Shown: positions 1 to 9,541, numbered from the stretch's first letter. The stretch: 64,000 nt of DNA from Marinobacterium_A aestuariivivens (GCF_042661465.1 NZ_JBHSWE010000001.1:744001-808000), one strand, 5' to 3'. Notes: generated by a model from the letters alone, not told the origin. Program-made: numbers and translations.

Positions 1-1
1 T

Positions 2-778
2 GCCCAGAAGCGCGCCGAATACGACGAACTGCGTCGTTATGGCCGTCACGGCAAGCCGTTCGAACCGCCACCGGGCTGGCAATCGTCGGCCGAATTCCGT
101 GCCGATACCGACCCCTTCGGCGGCTTTTCGGACTTTTTCGAGTCGATCTTCGGCGGTGCCCGCCAGCAGCACCGGCCCCGCGGTGAAGCCCGCGGTTTCG
201 CCAGCCGCGGCCGGGATATCGAGCTCGATCTGCCGATCTTTCTCGAGGATACCCTATCGGAGGAGTCCAAGCCGATCAGCTTCGAAGTGCCACAGGTCGA
301 TGCCAGCGGTCACCTGGTGCAGAAGCGGCGCCGGCTCAACGTCAGGATCCCGGCCGGCGTCGTCGACGGCGAACGCATCCGCCTCAAGGGTCAGGGCGCA
401 CCGGGTCTGCAGGGCGGCACCCCCGGCGACCTCTATCTGCGCATCCGCCTGGTGCCCCATCCGCTGTTCGACGTCGAGGGGCACAACCTGATCATCACGG
501 TACCCCTGACGCCCTGGGAGGCGGCGCTCGGGGCCCGCATCCAGGTACCGACCCTGAACGGCCGCATTCAGCTGAAGATACCGCCTTCCAGCCAGACGGG
601 GCAGCGCCTGCGCATTCGCGGCAAGGGACTGCCCGGACGCGGTGGCGCAAGGGGCGATCTTTATGCGGTACTCAAGGTGGTGATGCCGCCGGCCGGCGAT
701 ACGCAGGCAGAAAAGCTGTGGCAACAGCTGGCCGACGCCGTCCCGTTCGACCCGCGTGCAGACTGGAGCAAGTCATGA
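2..778 (+). CDS. cbpA: CbpA-like DnaJ-family co-chaperone, 3' part
   Basis: The reading frame is open from the left window edge, so the start and most of the J domain are missing. The visible 258 residues begin with the end of a J domain (AEYDELRRYG), then a Gly/Phe-rich linker (DPFGGFSDFFESIFGG), then the two beta-rich C-terminal substrate-binding domains (IPAGVVDGERIRLKGQG; LRIRGKGLPG). There is no zinc-finger Cys cluster, which separates CbpA from DnaJ. It stimulates DnaK ATPase and binds curved DNA in family members. The stop codon overlaps the start of the next gene (ATGA), whose product is the CbpA modulator, and that pairing supports the assignment. Confidence 0.9.
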   Translation, partial: AQKRAEYDELRRYGRHGKPFEPPPGWQSSAEFRADTDPFGGFSDFFESIFGGARQQHRPRGEARGFASRGRDIELDLPIFLEDTLSEESKPISFEVPQVDASGHLVQKRRRLNVRIPAGVVDGERIRLKGQGAPGLQGGTPGDLYLRIRLVPHPLFDVEGHNLIITVPLTPWEAALGARIQVPTLNGRIQLKIPPSSQTGQRLRIRGKGLPGRGGARGDLYAVLKVVMPPAGDTQAEKLWQQLADAVPFDPRADWSKS

Positions 779-1080
779 CCCCTGTGCAGATAGAACTGAG
801 CTTCGAGGAGTTCAGCCTGGCCTCGGACCTGCCGGAGAAAGTCCTGCTGCGGATGGTCGAGGAAGGCATCCTCGAACCTGGCGGCGCGTCGCCCGACCGC
901 TGGCGTTTCGAGTCCACGATGATCGTGACAGCACGCAGGGCCTCACGCCTGCATCGCGACCTCGGCATCGACTGGTCCGGTATTGCACTGGCACTGGAAC
1001 TGCTGGAGGAACTGGAGCGTGCGCGCCTCGAAAACCGCCTGTTGCGCCAGCGCCTCGGACGTTTCATCGAAGAGCCGTAG
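775..1080 (+). CDS. cbpM: CbpM, modulator of CbpA (MerR-like helical protein)
   Basis: A 101-residue protein that begins MTPVQIELSFEEF and overlaps the cbpA stop codon by four bases, the usual translational coupling. CbpM proteins bind the J domain of CbpA and inhibit its DnaK-stimulating activity. Size, the acidic N-terminus, the HTH-like middle (LVRMVEEGILEP-type segment) and the C-terminal helical Leu/Arg-rich part fit the family. The ATG at 775 is chosen over an in-frame start at 718, which lies inside cbpA. The TAG stop codon is the first TAG of the downstream palindromic repeat. Confidence 0.88.
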   Translation: MTPVQIELSFEEFSLASDLPEKVLLRMVEEGILEPGGASPDRWRFESTMIVTARRASRLHRDLGIDWSGIALALELLEELERARLENRLLRQRLGRFIEEP

Positions 1081-1248
1081 CCTGGAATGAACGGAGTGAA
1101 TTCCGGGTTTCCCCAAGCGCGTGCCACAACGGCATGGGCCGCCACCCCATGGACCGTCCCCGTGGAGCGCCACCCGGAATGCGATTCACCGGTCGGAATT
1201 CGCCCCTTCGGGGCATCATTCCAACCTACCGGCATCATTCCAACCTAC
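1077..1248. repeat. GTAGG-type interspersed palindromic repeat (copy 1)
   Basis: Element bounded by GTAGCCTGGAATGA on the left and TCATTCCAACCTAC on the right, with an inner pair (GAATTCCGGG / CGGAATTCGCCCC). Its right end is duplicated, with TCATTCCAACCTAC at 1216-1229 and again at 1235-1248. Related copies lie at 10524, 15978, 37718 and 51297. The terminal TAG triplets supply the stop codons of both flanking genes (cbpM and the convergent GGDEF gene). The layout is REPIN-like; no RAYT transposase is in the window. Confidence 0.8.
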
Positions 1249-2621
1249 ATAGCGTAGTCCGCCAGGGCGGATTTTCGCCTTGCCTTGACCTGATACATCC
1301 GGCTGTCGGCCAGCGCCATCAGGTCGTCGAGGTCATCGGCTTCGGACGGGAACAGCGCCCAGCCCATGCTGGCACCGACCGATATCCGTTGCGATTCGCA
1401 ATCGAACGGCTCGTCCAGTGCCAGGCGCAGTTTGTCGACCACCTGGTCGGCCTCGCGGGCGTTGCGCACCATCGGCAGCAGCAGTACGAACTCGTCTCCA
1501 CCGGTCCGGGCCACGGTATCGGAGGCGCGGGATACCCGGCGCAGCCGGGCGGCGACTTCCAGCAGCACCAGGTCGCCGGCGTGATGGCCGAAGCGGTCGT
1601 TGACCGGTTTGAAACCGTCCAGGTCGATATAGCAGAGACAGAATTCGAGGCGTCCCCGCCGGCTCAGGGCCAGCAGTTGGGCTGCACGCTCCAGCAGCAG
1701 CCGCCGGTTCGGCAGGCCGGTCAGGGGGTCGTGGGTCGCTCGGCGCTCGAAACGGCGGAAGGTCTGCATCAGTTGCAGCAGCAACACCAGGATGATCAGC
1801 AGCAGACCATAGGCGAGAATGCGGACCCGCATCGCCGCGAGCCCGCTGTCCGAGTCGTCCGGCAACAGGCCGAGCTGCCAGGCACTGTGCTGGAAAATCA
1901 CCTCCTGGGTCAGCACGCCCGGCCGCTCGAAAAGTCCCGGCGGGCCGAAGAACTGGGCCCCCTCGGCACCCAGGCCGTCCACCCCGCGGATGGCGACCGT
2001 CCCGGCGAGTTCACCGGCGATACCGGCCCCCTGCAGCAACGCCTCCATGTCGATCACGATCGAGGCCATGCCCCAGTACCGGTGGCTGGTGCCGTCATCG
2101 ACGAACACCGGGGTACGGACGATCAGCCCCAGGCCGCCCTGAACCAGCGCCACCGGGCCGACGACCAGGCTGCTCTGGCGCTCGATCGCCTCCCGTACCG
2201 CCGGCCACTGGTCGGGGTTATGACGATAATCGAACCCCAGCACCTTTTCGTTGCCTTCACGGGGATAAACGAAACGCACCACATTATCGGGCGCCAGGGC
2301 GATATTGCGGATGTAGGTACCGTCCTGCACCATCCGTGCAGCGACGAACTCGAACTCCGCGCGCGTCAGGTAGGGACGATATTCCAGATAGGCCATCAGG
2401 CCCCGGGTGAAATGGATGACCGAATTGATCTCGCTCTCGAGCCGGGCCCTCAGTTCGGCAAGGCGTGCCAGAGACTCGCGCTGACGTGACTCCTGGACCC
2501 GCTCGGAGGCCAGCCCCGCAACATACTCGGTCACCAGTGTACCGCTCATCGTAACCAGCAGCAGGCACAGGAGCGGTACCAGGCGCCGGCGCATCAGGCT
2601 TCTCCAGCCGAGAAGCATCAT
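1245..2621 (-). CDS. Membrane diguanylate cyclase, CHASE sensor plus GGDEF
   Basis: 458 residues. An N-terminal membrane helix (about residues 12-33) is followed by a periplasmic CHASE-type sensor region (about 40-265), a second helix (about 270-290) and a GGDEF domain (about 300-455). The catalytic motif is intact (RTGGDEF), and an RxxD inhibitory site (RASD) sits five residues before it, so the enzyme should make c-di-GMP from two GTP under product inhibition. The full CHASE motif RFVYPREGNE is visible. It is paralogous to the gene at 3300-4657, with similar order and length, and an EVE-domain gene lies between them. The stop codon is formed by the flanking palindromic repeat. Confidence 0.9.
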   Translation of the reverse strand: MMLLGWRSLMRRRLVPLLCLLLVTMSGTLVTEYVAGLASERVQESRQRESLARLAELRARLESEINSVIHFTRGLMAYLEYRPYLTRAEFEFVAARMVQDGTYIRNIALAPDNVVRFVYPREGNEKVLGFDYRHNPDQWPAVREAIERQSSLVVGPVALVQGGLGLIVRTPVFVDDGTSHRYWGMASIVIDMEALLQGAGIAGELAGTVAIRGVDGLGAEGAQFFGPPGLFERPGVLTQEVIFQHSAWQLGLLPDDSDSGLAAMRVRILAYGLLLIILVLLLQLMQTFRRFERRATHDPLTGLPNRRLLLERAAQLLALSRRGRLEFCLCYIDLDGFKPVNDRFGHHAGDLVLLEVAARLRRVSRASDTVARTGGDEFVLLLPMVRNAREADQVVDKLRLALDEPFDCESQRISVGASMGWALFPSEADDLDDLMALADSRMYQVKARRKSALADYAM

Positions 2622-2745
2622 AACTGACGGTCGCTGTCGCAGAGATAGACGATCGCTTTCATTGCATTCCCTGTCCGAGCGGCAGTTCCTTCGATTCGTG
2701 GGCTTTCAGCAACATATCCGGAAAATCTGGAAAAAACAATTCCGA

Positions 2746-3204
2746 TCAGTCCGCCATCGACAGCAATATCTCCCATTCCTGCGGCCGCACCGGCTGCACC
2801 GAAAGCCGCCCCTGACGCAACAGCACCATCTCGGCGAGTGCAGGTTCGCGTTTCAGCTCCTTCAGCGGCAGCACCCGGGCGAAGCGCTGCAGCAACCTGA
2901 CATCGACGCAGAACCAGCGCGGCGCCCCGGGCGTCGCTCGCGCGTCGAACAACGTATGCTGCGGATCGAACTGGCTGGGGTCGGCATAGGGATCGCTCAC
3001 CACCTCGGCGATGCCGGCAATGCCGACGTCCTTGCAGCTGCTGTGGTAGATCAGTACCCGATCGCCCGTACGCACCCGGTCACGCAGGTAGTTGCGCGCC
3101 TGGAAATTGCGAATCTCATCCCAGCGTGCGGTCTGCTGCGGGCACGCGGCCAGGTCCTCAATTCCGAACACATCGGGCTCGGTCTTGAACAGCCAGTAGT
3201 TCAT
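2746..3204 (-). CDS. EVE-domain protein (modified-base binding, PUA-like fold)
   Basis: 152 residues, almost entirely one EVE domain. The start MNYWLFKTEPDVF and the following WDEIRNFQARNYLRD and DRVLIYHS segments are characteristic; family members are 140-160 residues. EVE proteins have a PUA-like pocket that binds modified nucleobases in DNA or RNA, but the ligand cannot be told from sequence. The gene stands alone between two paralogous diguanylate cyclases on the same strand, with about 95-125 bp on each side, so it may have its own promoter. No frameshift or truncation was seen. Confidence 0.88.
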   Translation of the reverse strand: MNYWLFKTEPDVFGIEDLAACPQQTARWDEIRNFQARNYLRDRVRTGDRVLIYHSSCKDVGIAGIAEVVSDPYADPSQFDPQHTLFDARATPGAPRWFCVDVRLLQRFARVLPLKELKREPALAEMVLLRQGRLSVQPVRPQEWEILLSMAD

Positions 3205-3299
3205 GGCGGAGTCTCATGCAATCGATAACGGCGGCCAGTATAACCGATACCATTGACGCTTCTGTGCCATGATGAGCGACTCCTGCCCTCCCAATAGGG

Positions 3300-4657
3300 T
3301 CAGGCCTGTTTCGAGTAGGCTTTCATCTCGTACATCCGCGTATCAGCGACGGCCATCAGTGCTTCCAGATTCTCCGCGTCGGTGGGATAGAGCGCGCAAC
3401 CGAAACTGGCGCCGATATCGATCTGATGGCCACGGTAGCTGATCGGTGGCTCAAGTGCCTGCGCCAACTTGCGGATGACCTGCCGAGCCTCGTCCGCGCC
3501 CTGCATCAGCGGCAGCAGGATAACGAACTCGTCGCCGCCGGTACGGGCAACGGTATCGGACTGGCGCAGCGCCCCGAGGAGGCGCTTCGCGACCTCGAGC
3601 AGTACGGCATCGCCTGCATGATGCCCTAACTTGTCGTTGACCGGCTTGAAGCCGTTCAGATCCACATAGCAGAGCCCGAACCCGAGCCCGCTGCGATTGC
3701 TGAGCGACACCAGTTGCCGGGCACGTTCCAACAGCAGTCGCCGGTTGGGCAAGGCGGTCAGGGGGTCACGCGTTGCGCGCTCTTCGGCACGGTGAAAAAT
3801 CCGCACCAGCTGCAAAGACAGCGCCACCATTGCCAACAGCAGGCCGTAGCTGAGCGCTTTTACCCGCAACCCCGCGGCAAGCGCGCCTCTGGCCCGGGGC
3901 ACAACGCCCAACTGCCACCAGTTGCGCCGGAAAGATACCACCTGGGTCTGCACGCCTTCCGTCTCGAAAATTCCCTCGTCGCCCCAGAACTGGTCCTGAT
4001 CCGCCCCCAGGGTATCGACATGCCGGATAGCCAGGGGCCCCAGCTCCTGCTCATAGACGCCGGCCGCCCGCAACACCGATTCGATATCGATCACGACCGA
4101 GCTCATGCCCCAGTAGCGGCTGTCCTTGCCTTCGTCGACGAATATAGGGGTCCGGGCAATCAGTCCAGTTCCCCCTGTACCAGCTCGAGCGGACCGGCCA
4201 CCATCGTATCGTTACGATCGATCGCCTGCAGAATCGCCGGCCACTGCCGTCGATCCTTTTCGTAATTGAGGCCCAGAACCGCTTCATTGCCCTGGCGGGG
4301 ATAGACGAAACGCACCACATTGTCCGGTGCCAGTCCGATATTGCGGATATGTTGGCTACCGCGCAGGATATGCGAGGCGATGATTTCCAGCTCCCCCGGA
4401 GCAGCGTCGGGTCTGGCGACAATATAGGCGCTCAGCCCACGGGTCAGATAAAGCACCGAGTTGATCTCGCTCTCGATCCTTGCCCTCAACTCCGACAGTT
4501 GCGCCTGCGTTTCGCGCTGCTGGGACTCAAGCACCCGCTGAGTGGCCAGACCGGCGACATACTCGGTACCCAGAATCCCGCAGACCACCATCAACAGAAT
4601 GCCAAGATAGGGTATCCAGCGCTTTCTCCATCTGGCCCTGTCCTTGTGTTTTTCCAT
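3300..4657 (-). CDS. CHASE-GGDEF diguanylate cyclase, one apparent frameshift
   Basis: After correcting one base this is a 452-residue protein with the same layout as its paralogue at 1245-2621: membrane helix (about 15-35), CHASE sensor (RFVYPRQGNE), second helix, and GGDEF domain with RQSD inhibitory site and RTGGDEF catalytic motif. The frame breaks at the C-run 4171-4175 (G-run on the coding strand): one added base restores the paralogue's LVQG..GLI.RTP.FVD reading. As written, the product would stop after 165 residues, leaving the catalytic domain on a separate frame. Similar breaks in many conserved genes here make a sequence error likelier than a true pseudogene. Confidence 0.8.
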
Positions 4658-5162
4658 GCCTCCAACACCCCGGCTTGCCTGAAGCCCTCAGGCAAAAGTC
4701 TCCGAACAGCGACAGTCAAACGCTCGCAATCCCCACCCAAGCATATGATTTATTGAGAATAATTCCAGAAATCAGGCGTGCCAAATGTATATTTAATGCC
4801 AAGAGACGGACGGTTCGCAGCTCTGTGAATATCCTGCGGGCGGCAACAGCCCCCTACCTTACCGCCCGCTTGACGTCGTCACAATCCCTGTCTAGCTTGA
4901 ATCGGACGGGCGCAGACAGCCGTTCCACAACCCGCCACTCCTGCCGCCGCGCCGGTCGGGACCGGGGCGCCGCCGGTGCAAACACGGTCGCCACCTTACC
5001 AAGGCGAAAACGGGCTAGCAGCAGAAAAAAATGTTGGTGTTTTTTTCCCGTTTTGTTCATATTCGGCGCTGCAAACAGGCGCTGTACCGGGTCTTTTTCG
5101 CCCGACCCCGCAAAGCGTTTTACAGCATCCATTTTCCTATTGTTGATGGGGGATCCCATTCG
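4658..5162. other. Gene-free leader and promoter region before potF
   Basis: About 500 bp without a convincing gene. It is more AT-rich near 4745-4800. Close to potF it holds AAAACGGG at 5007-5014 and its complement CCCGTTTT at 5047-5054, with A7 (5024-5031 region) and T7 (just before 5047) nested between them, so the leader transcript could fold into a long stem. No recognisable promoter hexamers could be assigned with confidence. A long alternative N-terminal extension of potF from 5031 is possible on paper, but it lacks signal-peptide character. Confidence 0.45.
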
Positions 5163-6266
5163 ATGAAAAGCCGGTTGTTCGGATTGAAAACTCTCGCCGC
5201 GGCCCTGGCGCTGGGCATGTCGCTGCAGGCCTCGGCCGAAGAGGAATTGCATGTCTATAACTGGTCCGATTATATCGCCGAGGATACGATCGACAGGTTC
5301 CAGCAGGAGACCGGCATCAAGGTGCTGTACGATGTCTACGACTCCAACGAGGTGCTCGAAGCCAAGCTGCTGGCCGGCAGCAGCGGCTACGACCTGGTCT
5401 TCCCGACCGCCCGCCCGTTCGCCGACCGCCAGATCAGCGCCGGTATCTTCCAGCCGCTGGACAAGTCCAAGCTGAGCAACTACGGCAACCTGGATCCGGT
5501 GATCCTGGGCTCGCTCGGCGATATTGATGCCGATCACGCCCACCTGGTGCCCTATATGTGGGGTACCACCGGCATCGGCATCAACGTCGGCAAGGTACGG
5601 GAGATTCTCGGCGAGGATGCGGCCCTGGACAGCTGGCGGCTGGTGTTCAATCCTGAGGTCAGCGCCAAGCTTTCGGCCTGCGGCGTATCGCTGATGGACG
5701 ACCCGACCGAGGTGCTGGTCGCGGCCCGCGCCTACCTGGGCAAGAACCCGAACGACTATGGCAGCGAAGCGCTGGATGAAGCGGCCGCCGTGGTCAATGC
5801 GGTGCGTCCGAACATCCGCTACTTCCACAGCTCGCAGTACATCAACGACCTGGCCAATGGCGACCTCTGCGTTGCCCACGGCTACAGCGGCGATATACTC
5901 CAGGCCAAGGCCCGCGCCGAAGAAGCCGGCAACAATGTCGAGATCGCCTACCTGGTGCCGTCCGAAGGTGCCGTCGTCTGGACCGACGTCATGGCGATTC
6001 CGGCCGATGCACCGAACGCCGCCGCCGCCCACAAATTCATCGACTTCCTGATGCGCCCCGACGTCATCGCGCCGATCAGCAACTATGTGGCCTACGCCAA
6101 CGCCAATGCCGCGGCCACGGAACTCGTCGACGAGGCGGTACGCCAGGATCCGGGTATCTACCCGCCCCAGGCGACCCGCGAGCGCTTCATCACGCTGAAA
6201 ACGCCGAGCAACCGCGAAACCAAGGCGATCAACCGCCTCTGGACGCGAATCAAGACCGGCCAGTAA
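5163..6266 (+). CDS. potF: Periplasmic polyamine (putrescine) binding protein PotF
   Basis: 367 residues, close to the usual 370. A Sec signal peptide (MKSRLFGLKTLAAALALG..ASA) is followed by ELHVYNWSDYIAEDT, the hallmark of PotF/PotD solute-binding proteins; PotF-type spacing favours putrescine over spermidine. The mature protein binds ligand in the periplasm and delivers it to the PotHI channel. The ATG at 5163 is chosen because the signal peptide starts there and a GGGGGA tract lies just upstream. It heads the potFGHI operon, and a strong hairpin separates it from potG. Confidence 0.92.
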   Translation: MKSRLFGLKTLAAALALGMSLQASAEEELHVYNWSDYIAEDTIDRFQQETGIKVLYDVYDSNEVLEAKLLAGSSGYDLVFPTARPFADRQISAGIFQPLDKSKLSNYGNLDPVILGSLGDIDADHAHLVPYMWGTTGIGINVGKVREILGEDAALDSWRLVFNPEVSAKLSACGVSLMDDPTEVLVAARAYLGKNPNDYGSEALDEAAAVVNAVRPNIRYFHSSQYINDLANGDLCVAHGYSGDILQAKARAEEAGNNVEIAYLVPSEGAVVWTDVMAIPADAPNAAAAHKFIDFLMRPDVIAPISNYVAYANANAAATELVDEAVRQDPGIYPPQATRERFITLKTPSNRETKAINRLWTRIKTGQ

Positions 6267-6278
6267 GTTCCTTCCAGT

Positions 6279-6310
6279 GCCCCCGCCAGCCGTCTGGCGG
6301 GGGCATTATT
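6279..6310 (+). terminator. Intercistronic hairpin potF-potG
   Basis: Perfect 11-bp stem GCCCCCGCCAG (6279-6289), loop CCGT, CTGGCGGGGGC (6294-6304), followed by ATTATT. Such hairpins after binding-protein genes act as partial terminators or protect the 3' end of the upstream message, giving more binding protein than channel subunits. It has only a weak U tract, so partial read-through into potG is likely. Confidence 0.75.
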
Positions 6311-6333
6311 GACCCGGAGTACAATCAGAGTTG

Positions 6334-7469
6334 ATGAACCAGGCACGGAACTTGGCCCGCGACACCGACTGGCAGGGGTCCGACAGCGAACCGGCCATCC
6401 GCATCCAGAACGTCACCAAGACCTTCGGCAACACCTACGCGGTGGACGATGTCAGCCTAGACATCCACCGCGGCGAGTTCTTCTCGCTGCTGGGGCCGTC
6501 CGGCTGTGGCAAGACCACCTTGCTGCGCATGCTGGCCGGCTTCGAAACCCCGACCAGCGGCCGCATCCTGATCGATGGCGTCGACGTCACCGAGGTGCCG
6601 CCGTACGAGCGCCCGATCAACATGATGTTCCAGTCCTATGCGCTCTTTCCGCACATGACGGTCGCCGACAATATCGCCTTCGGCCTGAAACAGCAGCGTA
6701 TGCCGCGCGCCGAGCGCGACGTTCGTGTGCAGGAGATGATGGAGCTGGTGCAGATCGCGGCATTCGGCAAACGCAAGCCCCACCAGCTCTCGGGCGGCCA
6801 GCGTCAGCGTGTCGCCCTCGCCCGGGCCCTGGCACGCCATCCCCGCATCCTGCTGCTCGACGAACCCCTCGGGGCGCTGGATAAGAAGCTGCGCGAGAAA
6901 ACCCAGTTCGAACTGGTCAATATCCAGGAACGCCTGGGCATCACCTTCATCATCGTCACCCATGACCAGGAAGAGGCGATGACGATGTCCTCGCGCATCG
7001 CCCTGATGCGCGAGGGCCGCGTCGAGCAGGTGGATCCGCCACGGCGCCTCTACGAATTTCCGGTCAGCCGCTATGCCGCCAACTTCATCGGCTCGGTCAA
7101 CCTGTTCGAGGGGTGGTGCTGGAGCAGGACGGTGACGAGATCCTGCTGCAATGCGACGAAGCGGGCACCCTATTGCGGGTGCGTGACAGCCGCAGGGTGA
7201 GCCACGGCATGCCGCTGTGCCTGGCCGTGCGACCGGAGAAGATTCGCCTGCTGCCGGCCGGCACCGAAGGCCCGAACCGCCTGCAGGGGGTCATCAAGGA
7301 GATCGCCTATCTGGGTGACGTCTCGATTTACCATGTCGAGCTCGAAACCGGCAAGCGGGTCCAGTTCACCCAGTCCAACGTGCTGGCCCTGGCCGAACAG
7401 CCCCTGAGCTGGGACGACGAGGTCGCCCTCAGCTGGCAGCCGGACAGCTGCGGAGTCCTGACCGAATGA
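6334..7469 (+). CDS. potG: Polyamine ABC transporter ATPase PotG, one apparent frameshift
   Basis: 378 residues after correction. Walker A (GPSGCGKTT), Q-loop, ABC signature (LSGGQRQRVALARAL), Walker B (ILLLDEPLGALD) and the switch His (VTHDQEEA) are all present, followed by the C-terminal TOBE regulatory domain (AVRPEKIRL). It energises putrescine import with PotH and PotI. The frame breaks at the G-run 7110-7113, where one more G gives the expected VNLFEGVVLEQDGDEI. The ATG at 6334 is preferred over a TTG one codon upstream. The stop overlaps the potH start by four bases. Confidence 0.88.
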
Positions 7470-8363
7470 GGCGCCCTGCTCTGCCCCGGGGCCGCCACTG
7501 GATCATCGGCCTGCCCTCGTTCTGGCTCGGGCTCTTCTTTCTGCTGCCGTTCCTGTTCGTATTGAAGCTCAGCCTGTCCGAATCGGTACTGGCCCAGCCG
7601 CCCTACCTGGACCTGATCCGCGAATTCCAGGACGGCCTGATCACCCTGACGATCAACCTCGGCAACTACCAGTTGCTGCTCGAGGACAGCCTCTACGTCA
7701 AGGCACTGATCAGTTCGCTGGAGATCGCCGCCTTGTCGACCCTGCTGACGCTGCTGCTGGGCTATCCGATGGCCTACGCCATCGCCCGTTCGCCGCGCCA
7801 CTGGCGGCTGCCGCTGATGATGCTGATCATCCTGCCGTTCTGGACCTCCTTCCTGATCCGCGTCTATGCCTGGATCGGCATTCTCAAAAACAATGGCCTG
7901 ATCAACCAGACCCTGATGGCGCTGGGGCTGATCGACAGCCCGCTGGAGATCCTGCACACCCCGGTGGCGGTCTATATCGGCATCGTCTACAGCTATCTGC
8001 CGTTCATGGTACTGCCGCTCTACGCGACCCTGATCCGGCTCGACCTGACACTGCTGGAAGCCGCGGCGGACCTCGGCTGCCGCCCTGGAAGCAGTTCGTC
8101 ACCATCACCCTGCCGCTGTCGATGCCGGGGGTGCTGGCCGGCGCCCTGCTGGTGTTCATTCCGGTGATGGGCGAGTTCGTCATTCCGGACCTGCTCGGCG
8201 GCCCCAATACGCTGATGCTGGGCAAGCTGATGTGGACCGAGTTCTTCAGCAACAAGGACTGGCCCTGGCCTCGGCGCTCGCCGCCGTGCTGCTGGTGGTG
8301 CTGATCATACCCTTCATGCTGCTGCGACATTTCGAACAGCGCGCCGAGGAGGGGCAGCAATGA
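7466..8363 (+). CDS. potH: Polyamine ABC permease PotH, two apparent frameshifts
   Basis: 299 residues after two one-base corrections. It is an inner-membrane permease with about six helices. The cytoplasmic coupling (EAA) loop reads LLEAAADLGCRPWKQFVTITLPLSMPGVL once the first break (C-run 8083-8085) is repaired. The second break (8263-8265) restores SNKDWPLASALAAVLLV. Both sit in a CCCTGG context where CCCCTGG is expected. The gene overlaps potG by four bases and ends MLLRHFEQRAEEGQQ at 8363, a tail that is partly duplicated just downstream. Confidence 0.85.
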
Positions 8364-8655
8364 TGTCTCAACCGACCTGCTGCGCCCTCATGCTGCTGCG
8401 TCGCTCTCGAAAGTCACCGCAACGTGCCGAGGAGGGACAATGATGCTGCGCCGTTCCCCACTCCTGCTCACGGCGTTGATCTTCGGCTACGCCTTCCTCT
8501 ACGGCCCGATCATCAGCCTGATGGTCTATTCGTTCAACAAAAGCCGGCTGGTGACCGTGCTCTTGGGAAAGGCTGGGTTCAGCACCAAGGAGTACCTTGA
8601 GCCACTGCAACGCTATCCTTGGAATTCGCTGATACTTGGGGGCCGATATGCTTAA
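8364..8655 (+). pseudogene. Partial duplication: potH tail plus potI start
   Basis: This stretch holds a diverged second copy of the potH 3' end (a reading MLLRRSRKSPQRAEEGQ ending at 8442, compare MLLRHFEQRAEEGQQ) and then a 71-codon open frame at 8440-8655. That frame starts MMLRRSPLLLTALIFGYAFL and matches the first 45 residues of the true PotI almost exactly, then diverges and stops. It has its own ribosome-binding sequence (GAGGAGGGACA). A short membrane peptide could be made, but it lacks the permease core. I read it as the scar of a tandem duplication; its last bases overlap the true potI start. Confidence 0.75.
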
Positions 8656-9460
8656 ACGCTCTCCGTTGCTGCTCACGGCGCTGATCTTCGGCTACGCCTT
8701 TCTCTACGGCCCGATCATCAGCCTGATGGTCTATTCGTTCAACGAAAGCCGGCTGGTGACCGTCTGGGGAGGCTTCAGCACCAAGTGGTATTTCGAGCTG
8801 CTCCAGAACCAGCAGATCCTCGGGGCCGCCTGGCTCAGCGTGAAGATCGCCGCGCTCAATGCCAGTATCGCCGTGATCCTCGGCACCCTGGCGGCACTGG
8901 CACTGGTGCGCTACCGGCGCTTTCGCGGCCGCGCCACCCTCGAAACCATGGTCACGGCACCGATGGTGATGCCCGATGTCATTATCGGCCTGTCGCTGCT
9001 GCTGCTGTTCATCTCGATGGAGGACCTGATCGGCTGGCCCCAGGGTCGCGGCCAGACCACCATCACCCTGGCCCATATCACCTTCTCGATGGCCTATGTC
9101 ACGGTGGTGGTGCGCAGCCGCCTGGCCCATATGGACCGCTCTCTCGAGGAAGCGGCACTGGACCTGGGCGCCCGGCCGCTGAAGGTGTTCTTCGCCATCA
9201 CCCTGCCGATCATCGCGCCGGCGCTGGTCGCCGGCTGGCTGCTGGCCTTCACGCTGTCGATGGACGACCTGGTCATCGCCAGCTTCGTCTCGGGCCCGGG
9301 TGCCACGACGCTGCCGATGGTGGTTTATTCGAGCGTGCGTCTGGGTGTCAGCCCGCAGATCAATGCCCTGGCCACCATCATCGTGGTGATTGTCAGCATC
9401 GCGGTGGCGATCGCCGGCGTGCTGATGTACCGGCAGGAAAAGCGTAGCCAGTCGTCGTAG
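8648..9460 (+). CDS. potI: Polyamine ABC permease PotI
   Basis: 270 residues, intact. It has six predicted membrane helices, and the EAA coupling loop reads LEEAALDLGARPLKVFFAITLPIIAP. It pairs with PotH to form the putrescine channel. The ATG at 8648 (MLKRSPLLLTALIFGYAF) aligns with the N-terminus of the duplicated fragment just upstream and so fixes the start. It ends the potFGHI operon. The TAG stop codon is part of the GTAGGAGC arm of the downstream REP-like repeat. Confidence 0.92.
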   Translation: MLKRSPLLLTALIFGYAFLYGPIISLMVYSFNESRLVTVWGGFSTKWYFELLQNQQILGAAWLSVKIAALNASIAVILGTLAALALVRYRRFRGRATLETMVTAPMVMPDVIIGLSLLLLFISMEDLIGWPQGRGQTTITLAHITFSMAYVTVVVRSRLAHMDRSLEEAALDLGARPLKVFFAITLPIIAPALVAGWLLAFTLSMDDLVIASFVSGPGATTLPMVVYSSVRLGVSPQINALATIIVVIVSIAVAIAGVLMYRQEKRSQSS

Positions 9461-9541
9461 GAGCCTCGCCCCGAGGCGAAACGGTCCAGCACTGCGGTCG
9501 TTCGCTGCGGGGCGCTGCACCTACGGGGACGTCGCTCCTAC
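9457..9541. repeat. REP-like inverted pair, GTAGGAGC family (copy 1)
   Basis: Begins GTAGGAGCCTCGCCCCGAGGCGA and ends GACGTCGCTCCTAC, two REP-like hairpins facing each other over 85 bp. Its outer TAG triplets are the stop codons of both convergent neighbours, potI on the plus strand and the ATPase-domain gene on the minus strand. Other copies are at 14144, 21409 and 32621. It may also terminate or protect the two converging transcripts. Confidence 0.8.

Noticed and set aside
5031..5162. Extended N-terminus of PotF from 5031
   Set aside because: The added 44 residues are basic and unconserved and would bury the signal peptide.
7100..8270. Programmed ribosomal frameshifting in potG/potH
   Set aside because: No slippery heptamer with a following structure, and similar breaks occur in many unrelated genes in simple homopolymers.
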